Assembly (NCBI GenBank): GCA_903904685.1
Contig: CAIVDS010000049.1
Location: 1-56,727 of the forward strand
Origin: an uncultured Verrucomicrobiota bacterium
Lineage (GTDB): Bacteria > Verrucomicrobiota > Verrucomicrobiia > Opitutales > Opitutaceae
DNA: 56,727 bases
Direction: 5' to 3'
Of this stretch, positions 40,746-48,443 are shown piece by piece. Below the pieces are notes generated by a model. It saw nothing but the letters and a program-made list of their open reading frames with translations. It was not told the DNA's origin and ran no database searches. A program made the position numbers and the translations under genes. The stretch's first letter is position 1. Each line of letters starts with the position of its first letter.

Positions 40746-42455
40746 ATGTCTTCCTCTCGCGTCCTTGCTGTTGACAGTGGCGCCAGCCATGTTGCTTGCG
40801 GCGTATTCACATTCGCTCAGAAAACAGGGCGGCTCGCCTTGGATCAGTTTGCTTTGGAATCTTTCAATCCCGACGCCGCCTTGGAGTCGCAGTGGAGCGA
40901 ATTCGTTTCCCAGTCCCTGATGTCGGCGGCCAAGCTAGCCAGCCTGTCGGGCCCCGCTGTGTTTGCGCTGCCTGGTCACCAGACGCTGACAAAGTTCGTC
41001 AAAACCCCTGAGGTCGACAAGACCAAGCGCGACAAGGTCATTCAATTTGAAGCCCAGCAAAACATCCCGTATCCTCTGGAGGAGGTGGTCTGGGATCATC
41101 TCACCGTCAATGATGATGGACTTGATCTCGAGGTGATGCTCGCTGCTGTGAAGCTCGACGTGACCGAGGCCTTTTGCCGTTCCGTCAAGGAGGCTGGCTT
41201 ATCCGCCCGATCAATCTGCCCCTCGGCTCTGGCGCTGTTCCGTGCATTCAAATACAATTACCCCGAGGTCGCCGAAGGTGTTGTGGTGGTAAATATCGGT
41301 GCGCGTTCGACCAATCTGCTGTTCATCCATGGCGCGCGTTTTTTCGTTCGCACCATCGCTCTGGCTGGCAACAGCGTCACTCAGACGATCGCCGACGAAA
41401 TCAAACAGGACTTCTCGCACGCCGAGTCCCTCAAGGTTCAGGTGCTGAGCGGGCGCAGCGAGCTTCCAGAGGCCTCGCCTAGCCGCGCGACTGTCCTGAA
41501 TGCATCGCACTCTTTTGCCGCGCGCCTCCATCTGGAAATCACCCGCTCCACGGTTAATTATCGCCGTCAAAGCGGTGCCGAGCAGCCTGCGTGCGTTTAT
41601 GTCACTGGTGGTGGCTCTCTCGTGCCGGACATCGTTTCCATTCTGGCTGAAAAATTGAAAATTCGCGTGGAGCGTTTCGACGCCCTGCGTAATGTCGATG
41701 TGAGCGCCTCCGCCGAGGGCGCACGGGAGCATTTTGCCGTTCTGGCCGATCTCGTTGGTCTGGCCACTCGTTTGGCGGACAAACATGAGCCCGAGTTCAC
41801 GTTGTTGCCTCCCTCGATCACACAAGCGCTTGCCTTCCGCAAACAACAACCCTTCTACGTGGGAGCGGCGGCCCTTGTTGCGGTTGCACTGGCCTTGCCG
41901 GTCTGGCAATTCCATCAGCGGGGAGAGGTTGCCTCCGCCCAGTCCAAGATTCTCGAAGCACGTATGCAGCCTCTGCGGGCATTAAAGGCTGCCAACCTCG
42001 CGAATCTTGAAAAGATCGAGATGACCAAAAAAGAAGTCGCTGCTCTCCAAAGCTTGGTCGAATCAAAATCAAACTGGATTAATTTCCTGACGGATTTACA
42101 GGAACGTCTCGTCAAGGTTGAAGATGTCTGGCTGCAAAAACTCCAGGTGCTGCGTCCCGCGGCTGCAGGTTCGGCCGCTTCAACAGAGGCGGTTTCAGAG
42201 CCTGCGGTCAATGGAGGTGCCGCCCAATCGACGGGGCCGGTATTGCGTCTTAATGTGAGTGGACGTTTGCTCGACAAAAACAACCCGGTTTCCAAGGTGA
42301 GCCAAGACTCCTACAATCGGGTAAAGTTGTTGCTGGCGAGCTTTACGGGATCACAGTTTATCGCGTCGGTTGAAAAAGAAAACTTCGATCCCAGCCAACC
42401 CGGTATTCTAAGCTTCGACTTTATTTTGGTGGTTAATCCCGACAAACCACTCTGA
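40746..42455 (+). CDS. PilM-PilN-like fusion, actin-like ATPase with membrane anchor
   Basis: 569 residues. The first about 345 form a PilM/FtsA-type actin-like ATPase: VDSGASHVACGV (phosphate loop 1), VVNIGARSTNLLFI (about 181-194) and VTGGGSLVP (about 286-294). Then comes LLPPSI, a typical PilN-like start, one membrane helix (about 370-388), a coiled coil (about 395-445) and a globular tail. In other type IV pilus systems PilM and PilN are separate proteins that bind each other; here they are one chain. That would tie the cytoplasmic ring to the inner membrane and the periplasmic parts. It lies 65 bases after the previous gene and 15 before the next. Confidence 0.8.
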   Translation: MSSSRVLAVDSGASHVACGVFTFAQKTGRLALDQFALESFNPDAALESQWSEFVSQSLMSAAKLASLSGPAVFALPGHQTLTKFVKTPEVDKTKRDKVIQFEAQQNIPYPLEEVVWDHLTVNDDGLDLEVMLAAVKLDVTEAFCRSVKEAGLSARSICPSALALFRAFKYNYPEVAEGVVVVNIGARSTNLLFIHGARFFVRTIALAGNSVTQTIADEIKQDFSHAESLKVQVLSGRSELPEASPSRATVLNASHSFAARLHLEITRSTVNYRRQSGAEQPACVYVTGGGSLVPDIVSILAEKLKIRVERFDALRNVDVSASAEGAREHFAVLADLVGLATRLADKHEPEFTLLPPSITQALAFRKQQPFYVGAAALVAVALALPVWQFHQRGEVASAQSKILEARMQPLRALKAANLANLEKIEMTKKEVAALQSLVESKSNWINFLTDLQERLVKVEDVWLQKLQVLRPAAAGSAASTEAVSEPAVNGGAAQSTGPVLRLNVSGRLLDKNNPVSKVSQDSYNRVKLLLASFTGSQFIASVEKENFDPSQPGILSFDFILVVNPDKPL

Positions 42456-42469
42456 CCCCTTGATCTTCT

Positions 42470-43543
42470 ATGGCCAGTTTTAAGTCCTATCCAGTTTTTG
42501 GCACCCTGCTTATCGTTATAGGCGTAGTCGTCGCCGGCGAAGCTTGGCTTTCCTATAACCGATTTGAGGCAGCCAAAAAAAGCGCCGTCGCTCTGAATCA
42601 GAAGCGCAACGAACTTACTTCCCTTCAAGCGGTGCAACCCTTTCCGAGCGAGGAAAACAAGGCTGCGGTAGAAGCGGATCTTCGTCGCACGCAGGTTGCC
42701 CTCGCCGCCATGCGCGAGGGACTCAAAGGACGCGGACCGGCAGCCGAGGAGCTGTTGAAAGCTCGCACGGCCTATATTCGCGCAGAAGGCATGACGCCGG
42801 AAGAACGGACCAAATTATTGCATGAAGCCAATGTGCCGGCCGAGCCTACGGACATGTTTTTTGATCTGGCGTCATTTACCGAAAAAACGCGCGACAAGGT
42901 CCAGCAGGCAAAGATCACGATTAAGACCGATGAGCGGTTTAGTTTTGCCACTTATGCCAATGCCGGTCCCGAGCGTGATTTGATCCCGCAGGTTTTTCGC
43001 CAGCGCCAGATAGTGGAATACCTTGTCGATGCCTTGATTAATGCGCATCCCAGCCAGTTGCTTTCATTGCAGCGGGAACGTCCTCTGACCAAGGCGCAAC
43101 GTGCGTTGCTCGCCGCCGGACAGCAATTGCCACCGGCACCGCGTGGCGCCGCTCCGGGAGCGGAGTCCGATCTGTTTGAAATCGATCCGCGTATTTCCGC
43201 CCGTGTGCCAGGGTTTGTGGTCGTCACGAGTTTTCGGCTCGATTTTATCGGTGATACGGAGGCCCTTCGCACTTTCCTTAACAAATTGGCGACCTTTGAA
43301 CTCCCTCTGGTGGTTCGAAGCGTCGAAGTAGAGCCAGCCCCGGCAACGACACCGGGCGGATCGGTGCCAGTCAATCCCACGACCCTTGGTGCGATTTTTG
43401 GCACTGAGGACACCACTACGGCTGCGCCGGTCGCCAAGCCGAAGGCGCTTGTGGAAAAGGTCCTCTCTAAATTTACGGTTACAGTGGAGTTTATTGATCT
43501 CGTAGCCACCACAACCGCTGCTGGAGCCACCTCGACTTCCTGA
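42470..43543 (+). CDS. PilO-like membrane protein, Amuc_1100-like
   Basis: 357 residues with an N-terminal membrane helix (about 9-27), a coiled coil (about 30-85) and a periplasmic region ending with a KVLSKFTVTVEFIDL strand. This architecture and its place directly after the PilM-PilN gene match PilO-type proteins and the Akkermansia outer-surface protein Amuc_1100. The family is diverse in sequence, so the call rests on architecture and order. Regions near residues 280-325 are Pro/Ala/Thr-rich linkers. It likely pairs with PilN through its coiled coil to build the inner-membrane platform. Confidence 0.65.
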   Translation: MASFKSYPVFGTLLIVIGVVVAGEAWLSYNRFEAAKKSAVALNQKRNELTSLQAVQPFPSEENKAAVEADLRRTQVALAAMREGLKGRGPAAEELLKARTAYIRAEGMTPEERTKLLHEANVPAEPTDMFFDLASFTEKTRDKVQQAKITIKTDERFSFATYANAGPERDLIPQVFRQRQIVEYLVDALINAHPSQLLSLQRERPLTKAQRALLAAGQQLPPAPRGAAPGAESDLFEIDPRISARVPGFVVVTSFRLDFIGDTEALRTFLNKLATFELPLVVRSVEVEPAPATTPGGSVPVNPTTLGAIFGTEDTTTAAPVAKPKALVEKVLSKFTVTVEFIDLVATTTAAGATSTS

Positions 43544-43544
43544 T

Positions 43545-44462
43545 ATGGGCACCAAAATTCAAGATAAGGTATTTTTTGGTATTGCATCGCTGGTCTTGCT
43601 GGCAACGGCAGGTTGGGTGGTGATTTTTGAGCAGCCCAAATTGGCCGCTCTAAGCAAGCCTCCCTCAGTGAGCAAATCCAGCGGTCAGTATGTGCCCGTC
43701 GGCGTTGATGCCCCGCAAGTAAGAACCATGACTTGGGCCCCCCCCGGCTCGCAGACGCGCGGTGCCGAATGGGTTTACGATGTCTTCACTCCTCCGGAAA
43801 TCTACTACAACGTTGCGAATAAAGAGTTCACGGTCACACCGCCGATGGTCGGATTACCACCGCCGCCACCGCCGCCGCCACCCTTTGGCGTCGAACTCAT
43901 GCAGGTTAAACCGGATGTCTTCCGTCTCCAGTTGGTCGGTTATGTTGGCAATGAAAAAGACTATCGTGGCACCTTTGAAAATGCCGTCACCGGGGATACC
44001 CTGCTGGCCCGTTCCGGTAAGAAAATTCCTGATCTCGGTCTCACCGTTCTCAGTTTTGAAGTGAAGCGCAACAGGATCGAATCGACGACCAGCATGCCGA
44101 TTTATGATACGGTCGCCACCGCCGTTGTCGTTGACGACAAGACCGGGGAAAAGGTCACCCTTACCAACAAGTCCCGCTTCGTCACGGGCACGCCTTTCGC
44201 AGTGATCAAGGCCACCGATTCCGACAAACTTTTCGAGCAAAAAGCCGGTACTTCCTTTGATGTTGGCGATGCTCATTATACCATCCGCGCCATCACGGTA
44301 GAGCCGGCTTCGGTGGAAATAAGCAAAGAGGCGCCCGATCTGAAGGTGGCCGAAATTAAGACACTTTTGATTACGGCCCCCGCACCGCCTGTGCAGACAT
44401 CGGTGAAACCTGTGGCTCCTCTCAAATCAACTGCTCCAGTTACACCGTCCGTTTCTCCTTAA
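43545..44462 (+). CDS. Periplasmic protein with polyproline run, Amuc_1099-like, possible PilP counterpart
   Basis: 305 residues, starting two bases after the previous stop. One N-terminal membrane helix (about 9-27), then a mainly beta periplasmic region. A run of nine prolines (about residues 105-113) separates two parts, and the tail is Pro/Ala/Thr-rich. In type IV pilus operons the gene between PilO and the secretin encodes PilP, a lipoprotein linking platform and secretin. This protein has the right position but a membrane anchor instead of a lipobox. I see no catalytic motif. Confidence 0.6.
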   Translation: MGTKIQDKVFFGIASLVLLATAGWVVIFEQPKLAALSKPPSVSKSSGQYVPVGVDAPQVRTMTWAPPGSQTRGAEWVYDVFTPPEIYYNVANKEFTVTPPMVGLPPPPPPPPPFGVELMQVKPDVFRLQLVGYVGNEKDYRGTFENAVTGDTLLARSGKKIPDLGLTVLSFEVKRNRIESTTSMPIYDTVATAVVVDDKTGEKVTLTNKSRFVTGTPFAVIKATDSDKLFEQKAGTSFDVGDAHYTIRAITVEPASVEISKEAPDLKVAEIKTLLITAPAPPVQTSVKPVAPLKSTAPVTPSVSP

Positions 44463-44530
44463 AAAATTCCTTTCCTTCCTTTCAACTATAACATCCCCTC
44501 CTAGTCTCAATCAGAAGAGCATCCCCCTAA

Positions 44531-47401
44531 ATGAAAAAGATACAGTTCCCCAAATCCCTCCTTGTTCTGCTGGTGGCACCGGCAATGTTGGCGCTCGTGT
44601 TGCCGACAACTCAACTTCTGGCCCAAAGCCAGACCGAAACTAAAATCCGCCTTATGGCGGATGGGCTTCGAGCACGGGACAGTGGAGACCTCGATGCTGC
44701 CAAGAAAGATTTTGAGGAGCTTCTCTCGCTGGCTCCCAACGATGTCACGGTTCAGCGTCTGCTGGGTGGTGTGAATACTACGCTTGCCGCCCGTTCTGCG
44801 GCACCGACGGCCGCCGTCGCGACCGTCACCCCGGCTACCGCCACACCGGCGGCAACCGAGCCGGTTGAGGTCACGCTTCCGAAGCCTGGTGCAGTTGCCA
44901 AAGCGCAAACCCCAGAGCAGGCGGCCGCCGCCCAAGCCGATTTGTTGGCTAAGCAAGAAAATCAACGGATAAAAGCGGCTGCCGCCCAAGCCGACTTGCT
45001 GGCCAAGCAGGAAAATCAACGCATGAAAGCGGCTGACGCCCAGGCTGCCGCTCAAGTGGACATGGTCGCCAAACAGGAAAACCAGAAGCAGAAGAGCTTG
45101 ATCGCCGCCGCCCGCGCCAAGCGTGATGAGGCGCGCAGTCAGGTGAAAGAGGATCGTTTTGACGATGCGATTGCCACGTTTGACGCCGCCATTAAAATAC
45201 TCCCAGTAAATCCGGCGACCACGAAAACCATCGCCGATTTCGAGGCCGAAAAGAACGGTTTGCTCCTTCAAAAAGCCCAGTTTCTCCTGCGCAAGGGAGA
45301 CACGGAGGGAGCCCGTTCCGCGCTTGAGGCTTATTCTCAAGTCGCGTCGTCTGACGCGAACAAAGCGAACAGCGTAGCCAGGTCGATCGATCACGTTGAG
45401 CTTACCCCTCCGATGCCGCTCCTCGATCCCAAGTCCAAGTTCGTCGCCGATCAAAAAGAGATCGCCAAGCTTAACGCCAAGGGACGCAGTCAATACCTTG
45501 CGGGTGATTCCGCCGGCGCCCAGGAAACCTTTCGCTTGGTCGAGTCGATCGATTCCGGCAATGCCGAGGCCAAAAGCATGATGGCCCGCATTGCCAATGA
45601 AAACGCCCAGAATGGCGTTTTGAATCGCGAAAAAACCCGTGCCCAGATGGTCGAGGAAGTTGCCAAATCCTGGCAGCGCCCCGCCGTCTATTTGGATCCC
45701 AAGAAAACCACGGATATTCCTGTCGAGTCCAAACTGCTGGCAAAAAAGTTGAACGCAATTTTGCTGCCCAGCGTCAATTTCACCGGCGTCGAACTGAACA
45801 AGGTTGTCAGCACGCTGACGAATCTCACCGTTGAATATGACAAGAGCGAAGGCGCCGATAAGGGCATTAACATTATGCTGCTCGATCCGAGCAACAAGAA
45901 CCCCCCTGTCAACATCACCATAAAGAGTGGAACATCTCTAAAACGCACCCTCGATTTTATTACGGAGTCGATCGGCTACCAATATGAAATCCAAACCGAT
46001 GCGGTGGTGATTCGTCCGGGTGGCGAGACAACCGCGCTCGACACGGTTTTCTTCCCTGTAAACCGGGCTACGGTCACCCGCATGACCGGTATGGGCAGTG
46101 CGGCTGCAGCGGCCACTCCGGCGACAGCGGCCGATCCCTTCGCGGCGACAGCCACAGCCGGGGCCGCCGGCGGCGGTGGTGCGGGCGGTGAATCCCAGTC
46201 ATTGAAGGCTTTTCTCCAGCAGGCGGGCGTTGATTTTGATGGCACACCCAAGTCCAACCTAGTCTACGACGGAGCGGCGATCATCGTCACCCAAACTTCC
46301 CGTAATGTTGAGCGCATTCGCAATATCTTGAATCGCTACAACGATGTGAAGCAGGTCGAAATCGAGACCAAGTTCATGGAGGTTGCTGAAGGAGCACTTG
46401 ATGAACTCGGGGTGAACTGGAGCGCCACGAATACTAACGCAAATAATGTTCAGACCTATGGTTCTGCTAATCGTTCACTGTCCGGAGCCTTTAGTGGTGC
46501 GACTACCTCGGCGGCAGGTGCGATTGTGTCTGGCGGTGTGACTACGCCCATCACAGATGTTGCCCCGACGCTTCCTGGCGGTTCCTATCTTGCCACGGCT
46601 AGCTCGGGGAGTGGTGGTTATAGCAATGCGATAAGTAACGATCTTGCGGTTTTAACCCATACTTTTGGAGCCTTTTACGTCCAAGCCACTATTCGTGCTC
46701 TGTCACAGAAATCCGGCACTGATTTACTCAGTGCGCCCAAGGTGACTGTATTGTCAGGCAACTCGGCCAATATCGTCATTGCCCAAGAAATGCGTTATCC
46801 TCAAAGCTACGGTGCCGTTACAAGCACACCTCCCAGTGGCAACGCGACGACCAGTGCCATAGCCATCACGGCGGGCACGCCCCAAGAGTTTACGATGCGC
46901 AACGTCGGTGTTGAACTGAAGGTCACTCCTACGGTCGAAGAAGATGACTATAGCATCAGCCTCGATCTTGCACCAAAGGTCACTGAATTTGAGGGCTTTA
47001 TCGAATATGGCGGTCAAAGTATTGCTATTTCTGGTACTACTTCGGTCACGGTTCCCTCCGGTTTCTTCCAGCCGATCTTCTCGACCCGTGAAATCACCAC
47101 CAAGGTGACCGTCTGGGATGGGGCAACTCTCGTTATGGGTGGACTGACTCGTGAAGAAGTCAAAAAAACCAGCGACAAAGTTCCTGTTTTAGGAGACATT
47201 CCTTTCATCGGACGCGCCTTCCGTTCCAAGGGTGAAACGACCCAAAAGCGCAATCTGCTCATTTTTGTGACGGCCAATCTTGTCAGCCCCGGTGGCTCGC
47301 CTAAGAAACAGCAATTGAAGAGTGTTGCGCCCAGCTCGATGTTTCAAAATCCCACCATGGTTACACCTGCGAGTTCCGAGTCTCGCGTGCGGGCTAACTA
47401 A
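44531..47401 (+). CDS. PilQ/GspD-type secretin
   Basis: 956 residues with an N-terminal signal peptide (about 1-32). An Ala/Gln-rich helical N-terminal part includes TPR-like helices (about 35-85), a three-copy 18-residue repeat (about 132-187) and further helices to about 370. Small N-type ring domains follow (about 400-600), separated by an Ala/Gly-rich linker. The C-terminal secretin core (about 600-930) has FSTREI, DGATLVMGGLTREE and VPVLGDIPFIGRAF, the family signature. It forms the outer-membrane pore of a pilus or secretion machine. It is longer than most PilQ proteins because of the N-terminal helical part. A strong terminator follows. Confidence 0.88.
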   Translation: MKKIQFPKSLLVLLVAPAMLALVLPTTQLLAQSQTETKIRLMADGLRARDSGDLDAAKKDFEELLSLAPNDVTVQRLLGGVNTTLAARSAAPTAAVATVTPATATPAATEPVEVTLPKPGAVAKAQTPEQAAAAQADLLAKQENQRIKAAAAQADLLAKQENQRMKAADAQAAAQVDMVAKQENQKQKSLIAAARAKRDEARSQVKEDRFDDAIATFDAAIKILPVNPATTKTIADFEAEKNGLLLQKAQFLLRKGDTEGARSALEAYSQVASSDANKANSVARSIDHVELTPPMPLLDPKSKFVADQKEIAKLNAKGRSQYLAGDSAGAQETFRLVESIDSGNAEAKSMMARIANENAQNGVLNREKTRAQMVEEVAKSWQRPAVYLDPKKTTDIPVESKLLAKKLNAILLPSVNFTGVELNKVVSTLTNLTVEYDKSEGADKGINIMLLDPSNKNPPVNITIKSGTSLKRTLDFITESIGYQYEIQTDAVVIRPGGETTALDTVFFPVNRATVTRMTGMGSAAAAATPATAADPFAATATAGAAGGGGAGGESQSLKAFLQQAGVDFDGTPKSNLVYDGAAIIVTQTSRNVERIRNILNRYNDVKQVEIETKFMEVAEGALDELGVNWSATNTNANNVQTYGSANRSLSGAFSGATTSAAGAIVSGGVTTPITDVAPTLPGGSYLATASSGSGGYSNAISNDLAVLTHTFGAFYVQATIRALSQKSGTDLLSAPKVTVLSGNSANIVIAQEMRYPQSYGAVTSTPPSGNATTSAIAITAGTPQEFTMRNVGVELKVTPTVEEDDYSISLDLAPKVTEFEGFIEYGGQSIAISGTTSVTVPSGFFQPIFSTREITTKVTVWDGATLVMGGLTREEVKKTSDKVPVLGDIPFIGRAFRSKGETTQKRNLLIFVTANLVSPGGSPKKQQLKSVAPSSMFQNPTMVTPASSESRVRAN
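44924..45085 (+). repeat. 54-bp in-frame repeats in the secretin gene
   Basis: Two near-identical 18-codon units (about 44924-44977 and 44978-45031) are followed by a diverged third. The units encode AQADLLAKQENQR-type helices. They remain in frame, so copy number could change without frameshift and alter the length of the periplasmic stalk. Confidence 0.8.
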
Positions 47402-47461
47402 TGTTAAGATAGCCTGTGCTTCCGGGTGCTACCAGGCCGTCTGAAAGCATTTTCATCACTC

Positions 47462-47500
47462 AAAACCCTCGGGGCTCTCGCCCCGAGGGTTTTATTTTTT
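47462..47500 (+). terminator. Strong intrinsic terminator after the secretin gene
   Basis: A 9-bp perfect stem (CCCTCGGGG with CCCCGAGGG, loop of six), extended by A-T pairs, is followed by an almost unbroken T-run (47490-47500). It closes the secretin block on the + strand and separates it from the exonuclease gene. Confidence 0.9.
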
Positions 47501-47561
47501 ATGACGAATTGATAGTCGCGTAAGAGTGGTTTTTGTGGATACACAACGAGGATAATATACT

Positions 47562-48443
47562 ATGGCGAAGTGGCTTCTCATTGATGGTTTTAACCTGGCG
47601 TATCGTTGTTTTTTCGCAGTGCCGGAGCTGACGCGTGCGGATGGGTTTCCCACCAATGCGCTGCATGGTTGGGTCAAGTCCCTGTGGCGGCTCGCTGATC
47701 AGGAGAAGCCGTATGCCACCCTTGTTTTCTTTGATTTGGGCGGAGCACAGGAGCGTCTGGCGCTGCATCCGCAGTACAAGGCGCAGCGCGAGGAAATGCC
47801 CGAGGCGTTGCGAAAGCAGATCGAGCCATTGAAGGCGCTTACCCGCGCCATGGGCTACGTTGGCATTGAAGTCGACGGCGTGGAAAGTGATGATTTGCTG
47901 GCCTCACAGGCCGTTGCATTGGCCGGACAGGGGCACGACGTGCTGATTGTAAGTGCAGACAAAGATTTCGCGCAGATTGTCGGCGAGCGGATCAATATTC
48001 TGCTCCCTCCGCCATCGGCCAACCCCAAGTTGGGGTGGCGTCTTATGGACAAAGCGGGTGTCATCGAAAAATTTGGCGTGTCGCCGAGGCAAATCGCCGA
48101 TTATCTGGCCATAGTGGGGGACAGTTCGGATAATATTCCAGGGATTTCGGGCGTGGGTCCGAAGACCGCCGTCAAGTGGCTGGGGCAATTCGGCAATGTC
48201 GAGGGTGTGATCGAGCACGCGAGTGAACTTGCCCCGGAGCGGTTCCGTGACGCGGTGCGCGACCAAGCCGACGATCTGCGACGCAACCTGAAGCTCACAA
48301 CATTGAACCTTACCTTGCCCACGGTTGCCGCCGAGCAGACGTGCGTCGATGTCGACCGGTTGTTGGCCTTGCTTGAGGGTTTCGAGATGAAAGGTAGCCT
48401 GAACGAGGCGCGGATGCGCTATTGCCAATTGGAGCTGCTATGA
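47562..48443 (+). CDS. Stand-alone 5'-3' exonuclease, PolA N-terminal-like
   Basis: 293 residues of the FEN/5'-nuclease superfamily. The start LLIDGFNLAYR carries the first metal-binding Asp, GVESDDLLAS and VSADKDFAQIV hold further acidic ligands, and GDSSDNIPGISGVGPKTAVKWL is the helix-hairpin-helix that binds DNA. It resembles the 5' nuclease domain of DNA polymerase I or the Xni (ExoIX) type, with no polymerase part. It should trim flaps during replication and repair. Its stop overlaps the next gene's ATG by four bases (ATGA), coupling two unrelated functions. Confidence 0.9.
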   Translation: MAKWLLIDGFNLAYRCFFAVPELTRADGFPTNALHGWVKSLWRLADQEKPYATLVFFDLGGAQERLALHPQYKAQREEMPEALRKQIEPLKALTRAMGYVGIEVDGVESDDLLASQAVALAGQGHDVLIVSADKDFAQIVGERINILLPPPSANPKLGWRLMDKAGVIEKFGVSPRQIADYLAIVGDSSDNIPGISGVGPKTAVKWLGQFGNVEGVIEHASELAPERFRDAVRDQADDLRRNLKLTTLNLTLPTVAAEQTCVDVDRLLALLEGFEMKGSLNEARMRYCQLELL

